Assembly: GCF_009647605.1 (NCBI RefSeq) | Contig: NZ_WJIF01000009.1 | Coordinates: 272-64,271, forward strand | Direction: 5' to 3' | Length of the DNA stretch: 64,000 bases | Source: Agromyces agglutinans | GTDB lineage: Bacteria > Actinomycetota > Actinomycetes > Actinomycetales > Microbacteriaceae | In this document: positions 27,137 to 34,969 of the stretch, piece after piece | Numbering within the stretch: the stretch's first letter is position 1 | Layout: each line of letters opens with the position of its first letter | Notes under the pieces: model-generated | Database searches by the model: none | The model's input: the letters and a program-made list of their open reading frames with translations, nothing else | Told to the model about the DNA's origin: nothing | Translations under genes and position numbers: made by a program

Positions 27137-27442
27137 GTGCAGACCATCTCCCCCGTCGACGCCCACGCCGTCGACGACGCCTACATCATCGACGTGCGCG
27201 AGGCCGACGAGGTCGCGCGGGCGCGCATCGACGGCGCGGTGCACATCCCGCTCGGCGAGCTCGTCTCGCGCGTCGACGAGGTGCCGCGCGATCGCACGGT
27301 GTACCTCCTCTGCGCCGTCGGCGGGCGCAGTGCCCAGGCGACGCAGTACCTCGCCGCCCAGGGCGTCGATGCGGTCAACATCGACGGGGGCATCGTCGGC
27401 TGGTACCGGGCCGGGCTCCCGGTGACCACCTCGGCCGACTGA
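27137..27442 (+). CDS. Rhodanese-like sulfurtransferase
   Basis: Single rhodanese domain, 101 aa. The active-site loop is CAVGGRSAQ with the catalytic Cys at residue 59; YIIDVREADEVARARI and IDGAVHIPLGEL are family motifs. Such proteins move sulfane sulfur, but the acceptor is unknown. GTG start behind AGGAGG. The gene is alone between two minus-strand genes. Confidence 0.9.
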   Translation: MQTISPVDAHAVDDAYIIDVREADEVARARIDGAVHIPLGELVSRVDEVPRDRTVYLLCAVGGRSAQATQYLAAQGVDAVNIDGGIVGWYRAGLPVTTSAD

Positions 27443-27487
27443 GCCGGCGGGTCGGCGGCGCGAGCGCCGCTCAGGAGCGGGCGCCGC

Positions 27488-28585
27488 TCAGGCGCCCTGC
27501 AACTCGAGCCCGTGCGCCGCGGCGACGCCTTCGTTCGTGAGCCGGCCGCCGGTCGCGTTGAGCCCCTTCGCGAGCGCTGCGTCCTCGGCGAGCGCGGCCT
27601 GCCAGCCGAGGTCGGCGATCTTCGTCGCGTACGGCAGCGTCGCGTTGGTCAGGGCGGGCGTCGAGGTCGCCGGCACGGCGCCGGGCATGTTCGCGACGCA
27701 GTAGAAGATCGCGTCGTGGACCCGGTAGGTCGGGTCGGCGTGCGTCGTCGGGTGCGAGCCCTCGAAGCATCCGCCCTGGTCGATCGCGATGTCCACGAGC
27801 ACCGCGCCGGGCTTCATCTGCGCGACCATCGCGTCGGTGACGACCTTCGGCGCGGCGGCGCCGGGCACGAGCACCGCACCGATGACGAGGTCGGCGTCCT
27901 TCACCTGGCGCGCGATCTCGTAGGGCGACGAGGCGAGGGTCTTGATGCGGTGGCCGTACCGGTCGTCGATCTCCCGGAGCTTGGGCAGCGAGATGTCGAG
28001 CACGGTGACGTCGGCGCCGAGGCCGAGCGCGGTCTGGGCGGCCTGTTCGCCCGCGACGCCGCCGCCGATGACGACCACCTTCGCGGGAGACGTGCCGGGC
28101 ACGCCGCCGAGGAGCACGCCGCGTCCGCCGTGCGACGCGTGCAGCGACGCCGCGCCGACCTGCGGTGCGAGCCGCCCGGCGACCTCCGACATGGGCGTCA
28201 GCAGCGGCAGCGACCGGTCGGCGAGCTGGACGGTCTCGTAGGCGATGGCCGTGACGCCCGAGTCGAGGATCGCGCGCGTGAGCGGCAGGTCGGCCGCGAG
28301 GTGGAGGTAGGTGAAGAGCGTGAGGTCCTCGCGGAGGAACCCGTACTCCTGCTCGATCGGTTCCTTGACCTTGAGCACGAGTTCGGCCGACCAGGCCTCC
28401 GACGCGGTCGCGACGATCGTCGCACCGGCTGCGGCATACTCCTCGTCGGCATAGCCGGCACCGAGGCCGGCACCCGCCTGGATGTCGACACGATGGCCGC
28501 GCTGGGTGAGCGCGTGCGCGCCGGCGGGGGTCATGGCGACGCGGAACTCGTTGTTCTTGACCTCTGCGGGCACTCCGATGTGCAT
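27488..28585 (-). CDS. ald: Alanine dehydrogenase
   Basis: NAD-dependent L-alanine dehydrogenase (alanine to pyruvate and ammonia), 365 aa, normal length. The N-terminus MHIGVPAEVKNNEFRVAMTP contains the Arg of the substrate site; KVKEPIEQEY carries a conserved Lys. The NAD site is VVIGGGVAGEQAAQTALG with ADVTVLDIS, and DIAIDQGGCFE is a family signature. ATG at 28585 starts the conserved N-terminus. It is divergent from an Lrp-type regulator, an arrangement known for aldR-ald in mycobacteria. Confidence 0.95.
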   Translation of the reverse strand: MHIGVPAEVKNNEFRVAMTPAGAHALTQRGHRVDIQAGAGLGAGYADEEYAAAGATIVATASEAWSAELVLKVKEPIEQEYGFLREDLTLFTYLHLAADLPLTRAILDSGVTAIAYETVQLADRSLPLLTPMSEVAGRLAPQVGAASLHASHGGRGVLLGGVPGTSPAKVVVIGGGVAGEQAAQTALGLGADVTVLDISLPKLREIDDRYGHRIKTLASSPYEIARQVKDADLVIGAVLVPGAAAPKVVTDAMVAQMKPGAVLVDIAIDQGGCFEGSHPTTHADPTYRVHDAIFYCVANMPGAVPATSTPALTNATLPYATKIADLGWQAALAEDAALAKGLNATGGRLTNEGVAAAHGLELQGA

Positions 28586-28639
28586 GGCGATCTCCGAATG
28601 CTGTGGTGGCGGGATGCCTCCATCGTCGCGCGTCGTTCG

Positions 28640-28716
28640 TCGCAACGAAAGCCTGACCGCATTCTGTTCGATAGACTGCCGAGTATTCATTCGATTGTTC
28701 GACAGAGGACCCCACG
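28640..28716. promoter_or_regulatory. AT-richer control region between ald and the Lrp gene
   Basis: This stretch is clearly lower in GC than its surroundings, with the repeated words TTCGAT and TTCG in several places and a plus-strand TAGACT -10 box at about 28670-28675. It is the likely site for Lrp-type binding to both genes. The exact operators cannot be fixed by eye. Confidence 0.5.
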
Positions 28717-29223
28717 ATGACCGATGCGCCGCAGATCAGCGCGACGTCGAACCCGTACGGGCTCGACGCGGTCGACCGGCAGATCGTCGCCCTGCTGCAC
28801 GAAAATGCGCGGATCCCGAACGTCGATCTCGCGAAGCGCGTCGGCGTCTCCCCCTCCACCTGCCTCGCCCGGGTCCGCTCCCTGCGCGAACGCGGGGTCA
28901 TCGTCCGCTACACCGCCGAGATCAACCCGGCGGCGCTGGGCTTCACCCTGCAGGCCCTCGTGAGCGTTCGCATCCGGCCGGGCGCCCGACACCTGATGGA
29001 GCAGATCTCCGATGACCTGCGGCGCGAGCCCGAGGTCGCGCAGCTCTTCTTCCTGGGCGGCACCGAGGACTTCCTGATCCACGTCCGCGTGCGCGACAGC
29101 GAGCACGTGCGCCAGTTCGTGCTGAAGAACCTCTCGGCGAATCCGGCGGTCGCCCTCACCGAGACCAACCTCGTGTTCGAGCACCACACGGCGCATTCGG
29201 CCGGGCTTCGCGCGGTCCTCTGA
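28717..29223 (+). CDS. Lrp/AsnC-family regulator, probable regulator of ald
   Basis: Leucine-responsive regulator type, 168 aa. The N-terminal winged helix reads LDAVDRQIVALLHENARI with recognition part AKRVGVSPSTCLARVRSL. The C-terminal RAM domain (residues about 75-155) includes GFTLQALVSVRIRPGARH and LFFLGGTEDFLIHV. Such proteins form octamers and bind amino acids. Divergent from ald, so control of alanine use, like AldR, is likely. ATG behind GAGG. Confidence 0.9.
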   Translation: MTDAPQISATSNPYGLDAVDRQIVALLHENARIPNVDLAKRVGVSPSTCLARVRSLRERGVIVRYTAEINPAALGFTLQALVSVRIRPGARHLMEQISDDLRREPEVAQLFFLGGTEDFLIHVRVRDSEHVRQFVLKNLSANPAVALTETNLVFEHHTAHSAGLRAVL

Positions 29224-29244
29224 ACCGGTCGGCGTCCGAACCGG

Positions 29245-30312
29245 TCAGCGCCCGAGCGGCAGGATCTCCCCGAGGTCGAGTGCCGTCGGCTCCTCGAGTT
29301 GGTCGTAGGTGCAGCTCGAGGCATCCCGATCGGGTCGCCACCTGCGGAACTGGGCGGTGTGCCGGAACCGGTCGCCCTCCATCTGGTCATAGGCGACCTC
29401 GACGACGAGCTCGGGCCGAAGCGGCACGAACGACAGGTTCTTGCCGGCGCTCCACCGGCTGACGGCCCCCGGCATGCGTGTCGACGCGTGCGCCTCCTGG
29501 TCGGCCCACTCGCCCCATGGATGCCTCGACAGGTCGTCCTCGACGAGCGGCTCGAGCTCGGCGACGAGGCTCGCCCGCCGGGCCATCGGGAACGACGCGG
29601 CGACGCCGACGTGGTGCAGCCGGCCGTCGTCGCCGTAGAGCCCGAGCAGCAGCGACCCGACGATGCCCCCGCTCTTGTGCCAGCGGAAGCCCGCCACCAC
29701 GCAGTCGGCCGTTCGGTCGTGCTTGATCTTGAACATCGTGCGCTTGTCGGGCTGGTAGGTGCCGTCGAGCGGCTTGGCGACGACGCCGTCGAGGCCCGCA
29801 CCCTCGAACCGGGAGAACCAGTCGCGCGCGACGACCGGGTCACCGGTGGCCGGCGTGATGAAGACCGGGTCGGATGCCTCGGCGAGCGCCTGCTCGAGCA
29901 GGCGGCGGCGCTCGCCGAACGGCCGGCCCGTGAGGTCCTCGTCGCCGAGGGCGAGCAGGTCGAACGCGACGAAGGACGCCGGCGTGCGCTCGGCGAGCAT
30001 GCGCACCCGGCTCGCCGCCGGATGGATGCGCTGCTGGAGGGCCTCGAACTCGAGCCGTCCGTCGATCGCGAGGATGATCTCGCCGTCGACGACGCAGCGG
30101 TCGGGCAATTCCGCCTTCAGCGACTCGACGAGTTCGGGGAAGTACCGGGTCATCGGGCGCTCGTTGCGGCTGCCCAATTCGACCTCGTCGCCGTCGCGGA
30201 ACACAATCGTGCGGAATCCGTCCCACTTCGGCTCGACGTGCCCGACGTCGGGGATCTCCTTGACCGATTTCGCGAGCATGGGCGCGACGGGCGGCATCAC
30301 CGGGAGGTCCAT
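29245..30312 (-). CDS. ATP-dependent DNA ligase (LigC-type)
   Basis: Covalent nucleotidyl transferase, 355 aa. The adenylation lysine lies in motif I EPKWDGFR (residues about 27-34). Motif III VVDGEI, motif IV GLDGVVAK and motif V FKIKHDR follow in order. The C-terminal OB domain starts near residue 215. This length and lack of primase or phosphoesterase domains fit the actinobacterial LigC type, which can work in repair with Ku-like systems. No ku or prim-pol gene lies nearby. Convergent with the Lrp gene. Confidence 0.92.
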   Translation of the reverse strand: MDLPVMPPVAPMLAKSVKEIPDVGHVEPKWDGFRTIVFRDGDEVELGSRNERPMTRYFPELVESLKAELPDRCVVDGEIILAIDGRLEFEALQQRIHPAASRVRMLAERTPASFVAFDLLALGDEDLTGRPFGERRRLLEQALAEASDPVFITPATGDPVVARDWFSRFEGAGLDGVVAKPLDGTYQPDKRTMFKIKHDRTADCVVAGFRWHKSGGIVGSLLLGLYGDDGRLHHVGVAASFPMARRASLVAELEPLVEDDLSRHPWGEWADQEAHASTRMPGAVSRWSAGKNLSFVPLRPELVVEVAYDQMEGDRFRHTAQFRRWRPDRDASSCTYDQLEEPTALDLGEILPLGR

Positions 30313-30434
30313 CCGTCATGGGTAGCATCCGGTTTCTGGCCGGTCAATCCCCTGCCCCGTTGCGGAGGCCGCGCCTACGGTCGTTGATGGGCGGATTCCC
30401 GGATCTCTCAGGAGCCGACCCCGACGAAGGAGCC

Positions 30435-30494
30435 ATGATGTCACGCCACCGACCTGAGGTCGCCGCAGCGGGAAGCCGGAGGTGGTCCCGATGA
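30435..30494 (+). CDS. Short upstream ORF coupled to the next gene
   Basis: A 19-aa ORF starting ATG-ATG behind a strong Shine-Dalgarno (GAAGGAG). Its TGA overlaps the ATG of the next gene (ATGA at 30491-30494). The peptide is Arg-rich (MMSRHRPEVAAAGSRRWSR). A TACGGT -10 box lies near 30373. It may be a coupling leader rather than a functional peptide. Confidence 0.45.
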   Translation: MMSRHRPEVAAAGSRRWSR

Positions 30495-30754
30495 CCATCG
30501 CCGAACCCCCGGCCCCCGAACGGACGCAGTCCACGAGCATCCTGCCGCCGATCGGGGTGTGGTGGCCCATGCTCGAACGCCCGCTGCAGCGGGAGATCCT
30601 CGAGAACCCGCGCGCACCGCTGCGCCGCGTGATCGTGCGACGGATCCTCGAACTGTGCGAACTGGACCGCCCGGTGCCGCTCGGCGCCATGCGACTGACC
30701 GAGAACGAACGCGCCTACCTCGCCGGCTGGACCCACACCGTCGACTGGGACTAG
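30491..30754 (+). CDS. Small protein, unknown function
   Basis: An 87-aa protein with no recognised domain. Residues 20-40 contain a Trp/Pro-rich stretch (PPIGVWWPMLERPLQREI), then a basic helix (PLRRVIVRRILELCELD), and the end is acidic with two Trp. The ATG at 30491 overlaps the stop of the short upstream ORF. The next gene follows after 20 nt. Neighbouring small genes look lineage-specific, so this is probably a Microbacteriaceae protein of unknown role. Confidence 0.6.
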   Translation: MTIAEPPAPERTQSTSILPPIGVWWPMLERPLQREILENPRAPLRRVIVRRILELCELDRPVPLGAMRLTENERAYLAGWTHTVDWD

Positions 30755-30774
30755 GCCGAGCCTGGAGGGGCCGG

Positions 30775-31131
30775 ATGCATCGGATCCACTATGCGGGCGG
30801 GGAGCTCGTCACCGGCGACGCGATCGCCGAGGCGCTCCTGCGTTACGCCGCCGTACTGGCCAAGCAACGAACCGCCGCATCGGTGGAGATCCCCGTCGTC
30901 GGCAACGACGGCGGCCACATCACGGCCAGGTTGCTCCTGGGGCCGGCGAGCCAACTGGTCAGCGAACACCTCGCGGGCGAGGACGACCTCGTCGACGAGG
31001 ACACCCTCGCGATGGTGAACCGGGAGATCTCGCGGCTCGAACCGCACCCGCTCGTGGAGCCCGACACCCGTGACGCCGATGCGACCGACCCGACGAGCCT
31101 GACCGGCGAATACGAGCTGCCCGAGCCCTGA
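30775..31131 (+). CDS. Hypothetical protein
   Basis: A 118-aa protein that starts with MHRIHYAGGELVTGDAIAEA. Residues 30-75 look like a small alpha/beta domain (SVEIPVVGNDGGHITARLLL), and the C-terminus is an Asp/Glu/Thr-rich tail. I cannot name the family, but the opening resembles small proteins with an N-terminal beta hairpin like that in the minus-strand gene at 31189-31401 (VNVLYDGHQYSVGEAEVEAL). GGAGG before the ATG. Confidence 0.6.
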   Translation: MHRIHYAGGELVTGDAIAEALLRYAAVLAKQRTAASVEIPVVGNDGGHITARLLLGPASQLVSEHLAGEDDLVDEDTLAMVNREISRLEPHPLVEPDTRDADATDPTSLTGEYELPEP

Positions 31132-31159
31132 GCCGCGGACGTCCGTGGTCGACTCGCTC

Positions 31160-31197
31160 GGTCGTCGGGTCAGTCGTCGGTCGTCGGGTCAGTCGTC
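31160..31197 (-). repeat. 19-bp tandem duplication across a stop codon
   Basis: Two perfect 19-bp copies (31160-31178 and 31179-31197). The stop of the minus-strand gene (31189-31191) lies in the second copy as read on the plus strand; the other copy is just downstream on the minus strand. Confidence 0.9.
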
Positions 31198-31401
31198 GGC
31201 CGGGATCGGCACGACGCTGATCGGGATGCCCGGGCCGATCAGGAGTTCGGCCGGCTGCGGTCGGCCCTCGCCGAGGTTCAGCGTGACCCAGGAGGGCCCG
31301 CCCGAGCGATAGGCCTCGGTGACCGCCTCCTTGAGCGCCTCGACCTCGGCCTCGCCGACGGAGTACTGGTGGCCGTCGTAGAGCACGTTGACGCGCTTCA
31401 T
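31189..31401 (-). CDS. Small protein, unknown function
   Basis: A 70-aa protein. The N-terminal beta hairpin reads KRVNVLYDGHQYSV, followed by a helix (EAEVEALKEAVTEAYRSG), then a strand rich in hydrophobic residues near the end. Its ATG overlaps the stop of the upstream DUF7882-like gene by 4 nt (ATGA), so the two are coupled. Its 3' end carries a 19-bp duplication. No function known. Confidence 0.6.
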   Translation of the reverse strand: MKRVNVLYDGHQYSVGEAEVEALKEAVTEAYRSGGPSWVTLNLGEGRPQPAELLIGPGIPISVVPIPADD

Positions 31402-31730
31402 CGCTCGCCCTCCGCCGAGGGCGTCGTCGAGCCTGCGGTGGGCTCGGGCACGATGACCAGGCCCGAGGGCGCGTTCGCGGTCTCCATGAGCGCCTCGATC
31501 CAGGCCCGATTGATCGACGGCGGGCGCCCGCCGGCGTACTTGAACACCAGCGGGATCGTCGGATGCATCCACAGCGAGCTCCGGCCGTCACCGATCGCCG
31601 GGTCGTCGCGCCAGCTGAAGAAGAAGGACTCGCTGCGGCGCAGCTTCGCACCGATCACCAACTGGAGGTGCGCGAGCACCCGGTCGTCGAAGTCGACGCC
31701 GAGCGTCGAATCGTAGCTGAGCTTGCCCAT
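31398..31730 (-). CDS. DUF7882-like protein
   Basis: A 110-aa protein that begins MGKLSYDSTLGVDFDDRVLA and contains LRRSESFFFSW and GRPPSINRAWIEALM. These phrases belong to a small family found widely in Microbacteriaceae, which I recall as DUF7882 and which is sometimes wrongly labelled ATP-dependent DNA ligase. There is no nucleotidyl-transferase motif. The Pro/Thr/Glu tail is likely unstructured. Function unknown; translation is coupled to the gene downstream. Confidence 0.65.
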   Translation of the reverse strand: MGKLSYDSTLGVDFDDRVLAHLQLVIGAKLRRSESFFFSWRDDPAIGDGRSSLWMHPTIPLVFKYAGGRPPSINRAWIEALMETANAPSGLVIVPEPTAGSTTPSAEGER

Positions 31731-31870
31731 CGGGTCCCCCGTCGTCCGGTCGTCGTTCGCACCGGATGCCTCAGGTTCGCACGCGCCCGGCCGACTCGGC
31801 AACCGGGTTGACGCGACCCCGTCAGCACGCGGGCGTGCCGCCGGCCGCGAACGGCCCATCCTGGTCGAAG

Positions 31871-31942
31871 TGCCCCTGGAGGGACTCGAACCCCCAACCC
31901 TTTCCTTAGGACGGAACTGCTCTTCCATTGAGCTACAGAGGC
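31871..31942 (-). tRNA. tRNA-Arg(CCT)
   Basis: A 72-nt cloverleaf without encoded CCA. The anticodon loop GTCCTAA gives anticodon CCT, reading AGG, a rare codon in this GC-rich genome. The acceptor stem is GCCTCTG with CAGGGGC. The first pair of the anticodon stem is a mismatch (G27/A43). A -10 box TAGACT lies at 31953-31958 on the minus strand. Confidence 0.92.
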
Positions 31943-32029
31943 TGACCACAGGAGTCTACCGGCTGGCGGTAGCGTGTTCTGCGGCGCGCGGGCGCCCGGG
32001 AGCGCGGCGCAGCCGCGGGAGGAGCGAGC

Positions 32030-33067
32030 ATGCCGGAGACGCGGTCCACGAGGTTCTGGGTGGGAGCGTCCACGACGGGCGCGCTCGGCTCGCCGGCACG
32101 GGGCATCCGCCCGCTCGACGTCGCGAACGACGGCTCGTGGCACCTCGGGGAGCCCGTCGACGTCGGCCCGAACCCCATGTACCTCGCGATCTCGCCGGCA
32201 TCGGGCCTCATGGGCATCGTGCACGAGCAGTCGGAGGGTCTCGTATCGACGTGGACGGTCGAGGGCGACGCCCTGCGGGCGTTCGGCGAGCCGCAGCCGA
32301 CGGATGCCGCCGACCCCTGCCACCTCGCGTTCGACGAGGCGGGCCGCTGGCTCTTCGCCGCGAACTACTCGGGCGGCCGGCTCACCGCGCACGCCGCGAC
32401 CCCCGATGCCGGAACACCCGTGCGCGCGACGACCTTCGCGGGCAGCGGTCCCGACACCGGACGCCAGGAGTCGTCGCACCCGCACCAGGCGGTGCTCGAC
32501 GGCGCCCGCAACCGGGTGCTCGTGCCGGACCTCGGCGCCGACCGCATCCGTTCGGTGGGCCTCGCCGGCCTCCCCGACCGGCTCGAGCACGACGGCGCGT
32601 CCGACGTGCCGATCCACGCAGGGGCGGGTCCGCGCCACCTCGTCATCGCCGGCGACCTCGGCGTGGTCGCGAACGAACTGGACCGCACCGCGAGCCTCAT
32701 CGACCTCGCGCTGGGTCGCGAGGTCGGGGCCTTCGCCGTCGACGCCGCCGTCGAGCCGCGCGGCCTCGGCCTCTCCGCGATCCGCCTCACACGCTGGGGC
32801 ACCGTGCTCATCGGCGATCGCGACGCCGACGCGCTCGTCGCCCTGCGCTTCGACGAGGCCTCGCGCACCCTCGAGCACATCCGCGCGGTATCGACCGGCG
32901 GGAGGCATCCGCGAGACCTCCACCTGACGCACGACGAGCGCTTCGCGCTGGTCGCCGATCAGGCGTCGGACTCGATCGCGATCGTCGCGCTCGACGAGGG
33001 CGTGCCGACGCGCGTGGTCGACACGATCGCGACGCCGGCGCCGGGATGCCTCGCCCGTATGCCGTGA
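32030..33067 (+). CDS. Lactonase-family beta-propeller protein
   Basis: Seven-bladed beta-propeller of the lactonase family (6-phosphogluconolactonase type, as YbhE/Pgl), 345 aa. Family signs are DPCHLAFDEAGRWLFAANY, HPHQAVLDGARNRVLVPDLGAD, GAGPRHLVIAGD and GGRHPRDLHLTHDERF. It could hydrolyse 6-phosphogluconolactone or another lactone. No signal peptide is seen. ATG behind GAGGAG; a TAGCGT -10 box lies about 55 nt upstream. Confidence 0.85.
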   Translation: MPETRSTRFWVGASTTGALGSPARGIRPLDVANDGSWHLGEPVDVGPNPMYLAISPASGLMGIVHEQSEGLVSTWTVEGDALRAFGEPQPTDAADPCHLAFDEAGRWLFAANYSGGRLTAHAATPDAGTPVRATTFAGSGPDTGRQESSHPHQAVLDGARNRVLVPDLGADRIRSVGLAGLPDRLEHDGASDVPIHAGAGPRHLVIAGDLGVVANELDRTASLIDLALGREVGAFAVDAAVEPRGLGLSAIRLTRWGTVLIGDRDADALVALRFDEASRTLEHIRAVSTGGRHPRDLHLTHDERFALVADQASDSIAIVALDEGVPTRVVDTIATPAPGCLARMP

Positions 33068-33143
33068 CCGGACGCCGCCGGCCGCCGCGCCCGCAGCCGT
33101 ACCCGCGGTTGCGCCGACCCGATGCCGTCGGCGTCGGCGTCGG

Positions 33144-33242
33144 CTAGTTGTAGCCGAGGATGACGATGGCCGAGGTGGCGGGCGCGAGCTCGTCGACGAA
33201 CCCGATCTCCTCGTGTCGTGCTTCGTCCATGGGCTGCGTCAT
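33144..33242 (-). CDS. Candidate 32-aa peptide
   Basis: A 32-codon ORF from the ATG at 33242. The first 20 residues are acidic and polar (MTQPMDEARHEEIGFVDELA) and the last 12 hydrophobic and Ser/Thr-containing (PATSAIVILGYN). AGGTG precedes the ATG, and a TAGCGT -10 box lies at 33275-33280. The leader-plus-core look resembles RiPP precursors, but no maturase gene is near. It is the only likely gene in the stretch 33068-33386. Confidence 0.35.
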   Translation of the reverse strand: MTQPMDEARHEEIGFVDELAPATSAIVILGYN

Positions 33243-33386
33243 CGCCGTCACCTGTCCCTGTGTGGAATGCTCCCACGCTACCGGGAGGTCACGATCGGGG
33301 GCATTGGCCGAGTCGTCCAACTCGCGGTGCGCGATTCGCCATGTCGTCGACAATCGCGTCTCGTTCACCCGCTCCGCGGGAGAGCG

Positions 33387-34298
33387 TCAGGCGGGCGGGT
33401 AGAGGTAGATCGCCGAGCTCGCCGGAATGGTGCGCACGTGGTACGAGTGATCGGAGTTCTGGTTGTATTCCTCGATCGTGATCGTGCCGTCGCCGTTGAC
33501 CGCCTGCACGTAGGCCACGTGGTTGTACGGGAACCAGGCGACCGCGCCCACGATCGGCTCGCTGCTGGTGGCCCGGCCGCGCGCGACCCACTCGTCGGCC
33601 CAGGCGTAGGCGCTGCCCGAGGCGAGGTTCGACCAATCCCACTTCCACGGCGGGCTCGTCACGCCGGCGTCGCGGTTCATGCGCCAGGCGACGAAGTCCA
33701 CGCACTCGCGGAAGTAGTAGCGCAGCGGCGACAGTCCGCCGCCGTAGTCGTCGGGCGTCTCGTTCCACCAGGGATAGTCGTCGCCCTCGGCCTGCTGGGC
33801 GGGCGTGTAGTAGGCGCCCGGCCGGTTGACGAGGCTCGCCGCAGCCGAACGCTCGGCGGCCTCGGCCGCCTCGTCGATCTGGACCTTCGTGGTGACCGCG
33901 TAGCCGTCGGCCGAGAGGGCCGCGGCGTTCGCCGCGTCCGACACGTCGACGTCTTGGGCCTGGGCCCGTGTGAGGTTGAAGCGGTCGGAGTTGCCGAATC
34001 CGGCGCTGCCCGGCGCCAAGGCGTACGCGGGCAGCGCCACGGTGCCGATGATCGCCGGCACGACGAGGATGGCCGCGAGCGCGCGGACCGGGCCGTTGCG
34101 CCGAACCGTGCGGCTGGACGGCGCCGCGGGCGGCAAGGCGGTACGAACCGGGGCGGCGGGCCGCGGCATCGATGCCCTCGGACGCGTGGACGAGGCCGCG
34201 GCTTCGGCCGCGCGGCGTGCTGCCCTGCTCGACGGCTGCACGCCGTTCGTCACGTCACCGCTCACGTAGTGGACCTCCGGGACCCGCGTGCGCGACAT
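33387..34298 (-). CDS. Secreted CHAP-domain cell-wall amidase/peptidase
   Basis: Predicted surface peptidoglycan hydrolase, 303 aa. A long basic, Pro/Ala-rich cytoplasmic N-terminus precedes one membrane segment (about 72-93, ending ALPAYALAPGS). The linker contains FNLTRAQAQDVDVSD. The CHAP domain covers about 185-303 with catalytic Cys199 in RECVDFVAWR and His260 in PYNHVAYV; the IEEYN at 276-280 gives the third polar residue. The N-terminal half parallels the NlpC/P60 protein at 35284. GTG at 34304 is a possible earlier start. Confidence 0.85.
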   Translation of the reverse strand: MSRTRVPEVHYVSGDVTNGVQPSSRAARRAAEAAASSTRPRASMPRPAAPVRTALPPAAPSSRTVRRNGPVRALAAILVVPAIIGTVALPAYALAPGSAGFGNSDRFNLTRAQAQDVDVSDAANAAALSADGYAVTTKVQIDEAAEAAERSAAASLVNRPGAYYTPAQQAEGDDYPWWNETPDDYGGGLSPLRYYFRECVDFVAWRMNRDAGVTSPPWKWDWSNLASGSAYAWADEWVARGRATSSEPIVGAVAWFPYNHVAYVQAVNGDGTITIEEYNQNSDHSYHVRTIPASSAIYLYPPA

Positions 34299-34386
34299 GC
34301 GCACGACGGGCGAACTGTCTCGTCACGGTGCAGGGGGCGCGCCGGACTCAGTCCACCATAGGGCACGTCGCCGCGCGTGTCACGAC

Positions 34387-34881
34387 TCACGCGGCCTGGA
34401 GGAATTCGCTCCACTGCGGCAGCGGGCGCTCGAAGCCCCGCACCACCCAGCTGCGGCCGTGGGGCATCCCGGGCGTGAACCGCAACTGCCAGCCCATCTC
34501 AGCGGGCGTGTGGTCGCCCTTCACGTTGTTGCAGCGGAGGCAGCACGCGACGAGGTTCTCCCAGGTGTCGCGTCCGCCGCGCGAGCGCGGCAGCACGTGA
34601 TCGATCGTGGCGGCGGATCCGCCGCAGTACGCGCACCGGTGCTCGTCGCGCCGCAGCACGCCGCGCCGGCTCACGGGAACGCGCTGCACGCGCGGGGGCC
34701 GCACGTACCGGGTCAGCACGATGACGCTCGGTCTGTCCCATTCGCCGCTCGTACCGAGCACCGGGTGCTCCTCGTCGTGCAGGATCACGGTCGCCTTGTC
34801 GTGCATGACGAGCAGGAGCGCCCGCTTGAACGAGACGATGGCGAGCGGTTCATATCCGGCGTTGAGCACGAGGGTGCGCAT
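34387..34881 (-). CDS. HNH endonuclease family protein
   Basis: HNH nuclease, 164 aa. Zinc pair one is C83-x2-C86 (CAYCGG); the catalytic stretch is IDHVLPRSRGG with H95, and N109 in WENL; zinc pair two is C114-x2-C117 (CCLRCNN). The N-terminal 60 residues (RTLVLNAGYEPLAIVSFKRA) form the small domain typical of this widespread actinobacterial group. It has no methylase or helicase partner, so a restriction role is not supported. A long leader with a strong hairpin lies upstream. Confidence 0.88.
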   Translation of the reverse strand: MRTLVLNAGYEPLAIVSFKRALLLVMHDKATVILHDEEHPVLGTSGEWDRPSVIVLTRYVRPPRVQRVPVSRRGVLRRDEHRCAYCGGSAATIDHVLPRSRGGRDTWENLVACCLRCNNVKGDHTPAEMGWQLRFTPGMPHGRSWVVRGFERPLPQWSEFLQAA

Positions 34882-34969
34882 GGGGTGCCTCTCGATCGGA
34901 GCTGGATGGCTTCCAGCCGCGTGAACAGGACGACGGACCGCGCGCGGAGGACACTCGCTTCGACTGCCC

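Noticed and set aside
23349-27425. 1358-aa open frame on the plus strand
   Set aside because: Antisense to the SF1 helicase gene; Arg/Glu/Ala-rich with no recognisable motif.
31398-31730. ATP-dependent DNA ligase fragment
   Set aside because: Such proteins are sometimes labelled ligase, but there is no KxDG motif and the length is too short. The real ligase is at 29245-30312.
33144-33242. Lasso, lanthipeptide or mycofactocin precursor
   Set aside because: No B/C proteins, LanM, radical SAM or MftC gene is in the window, and the C-terminus lacks the MftA ending. Only a generic small-peptide call is supported.
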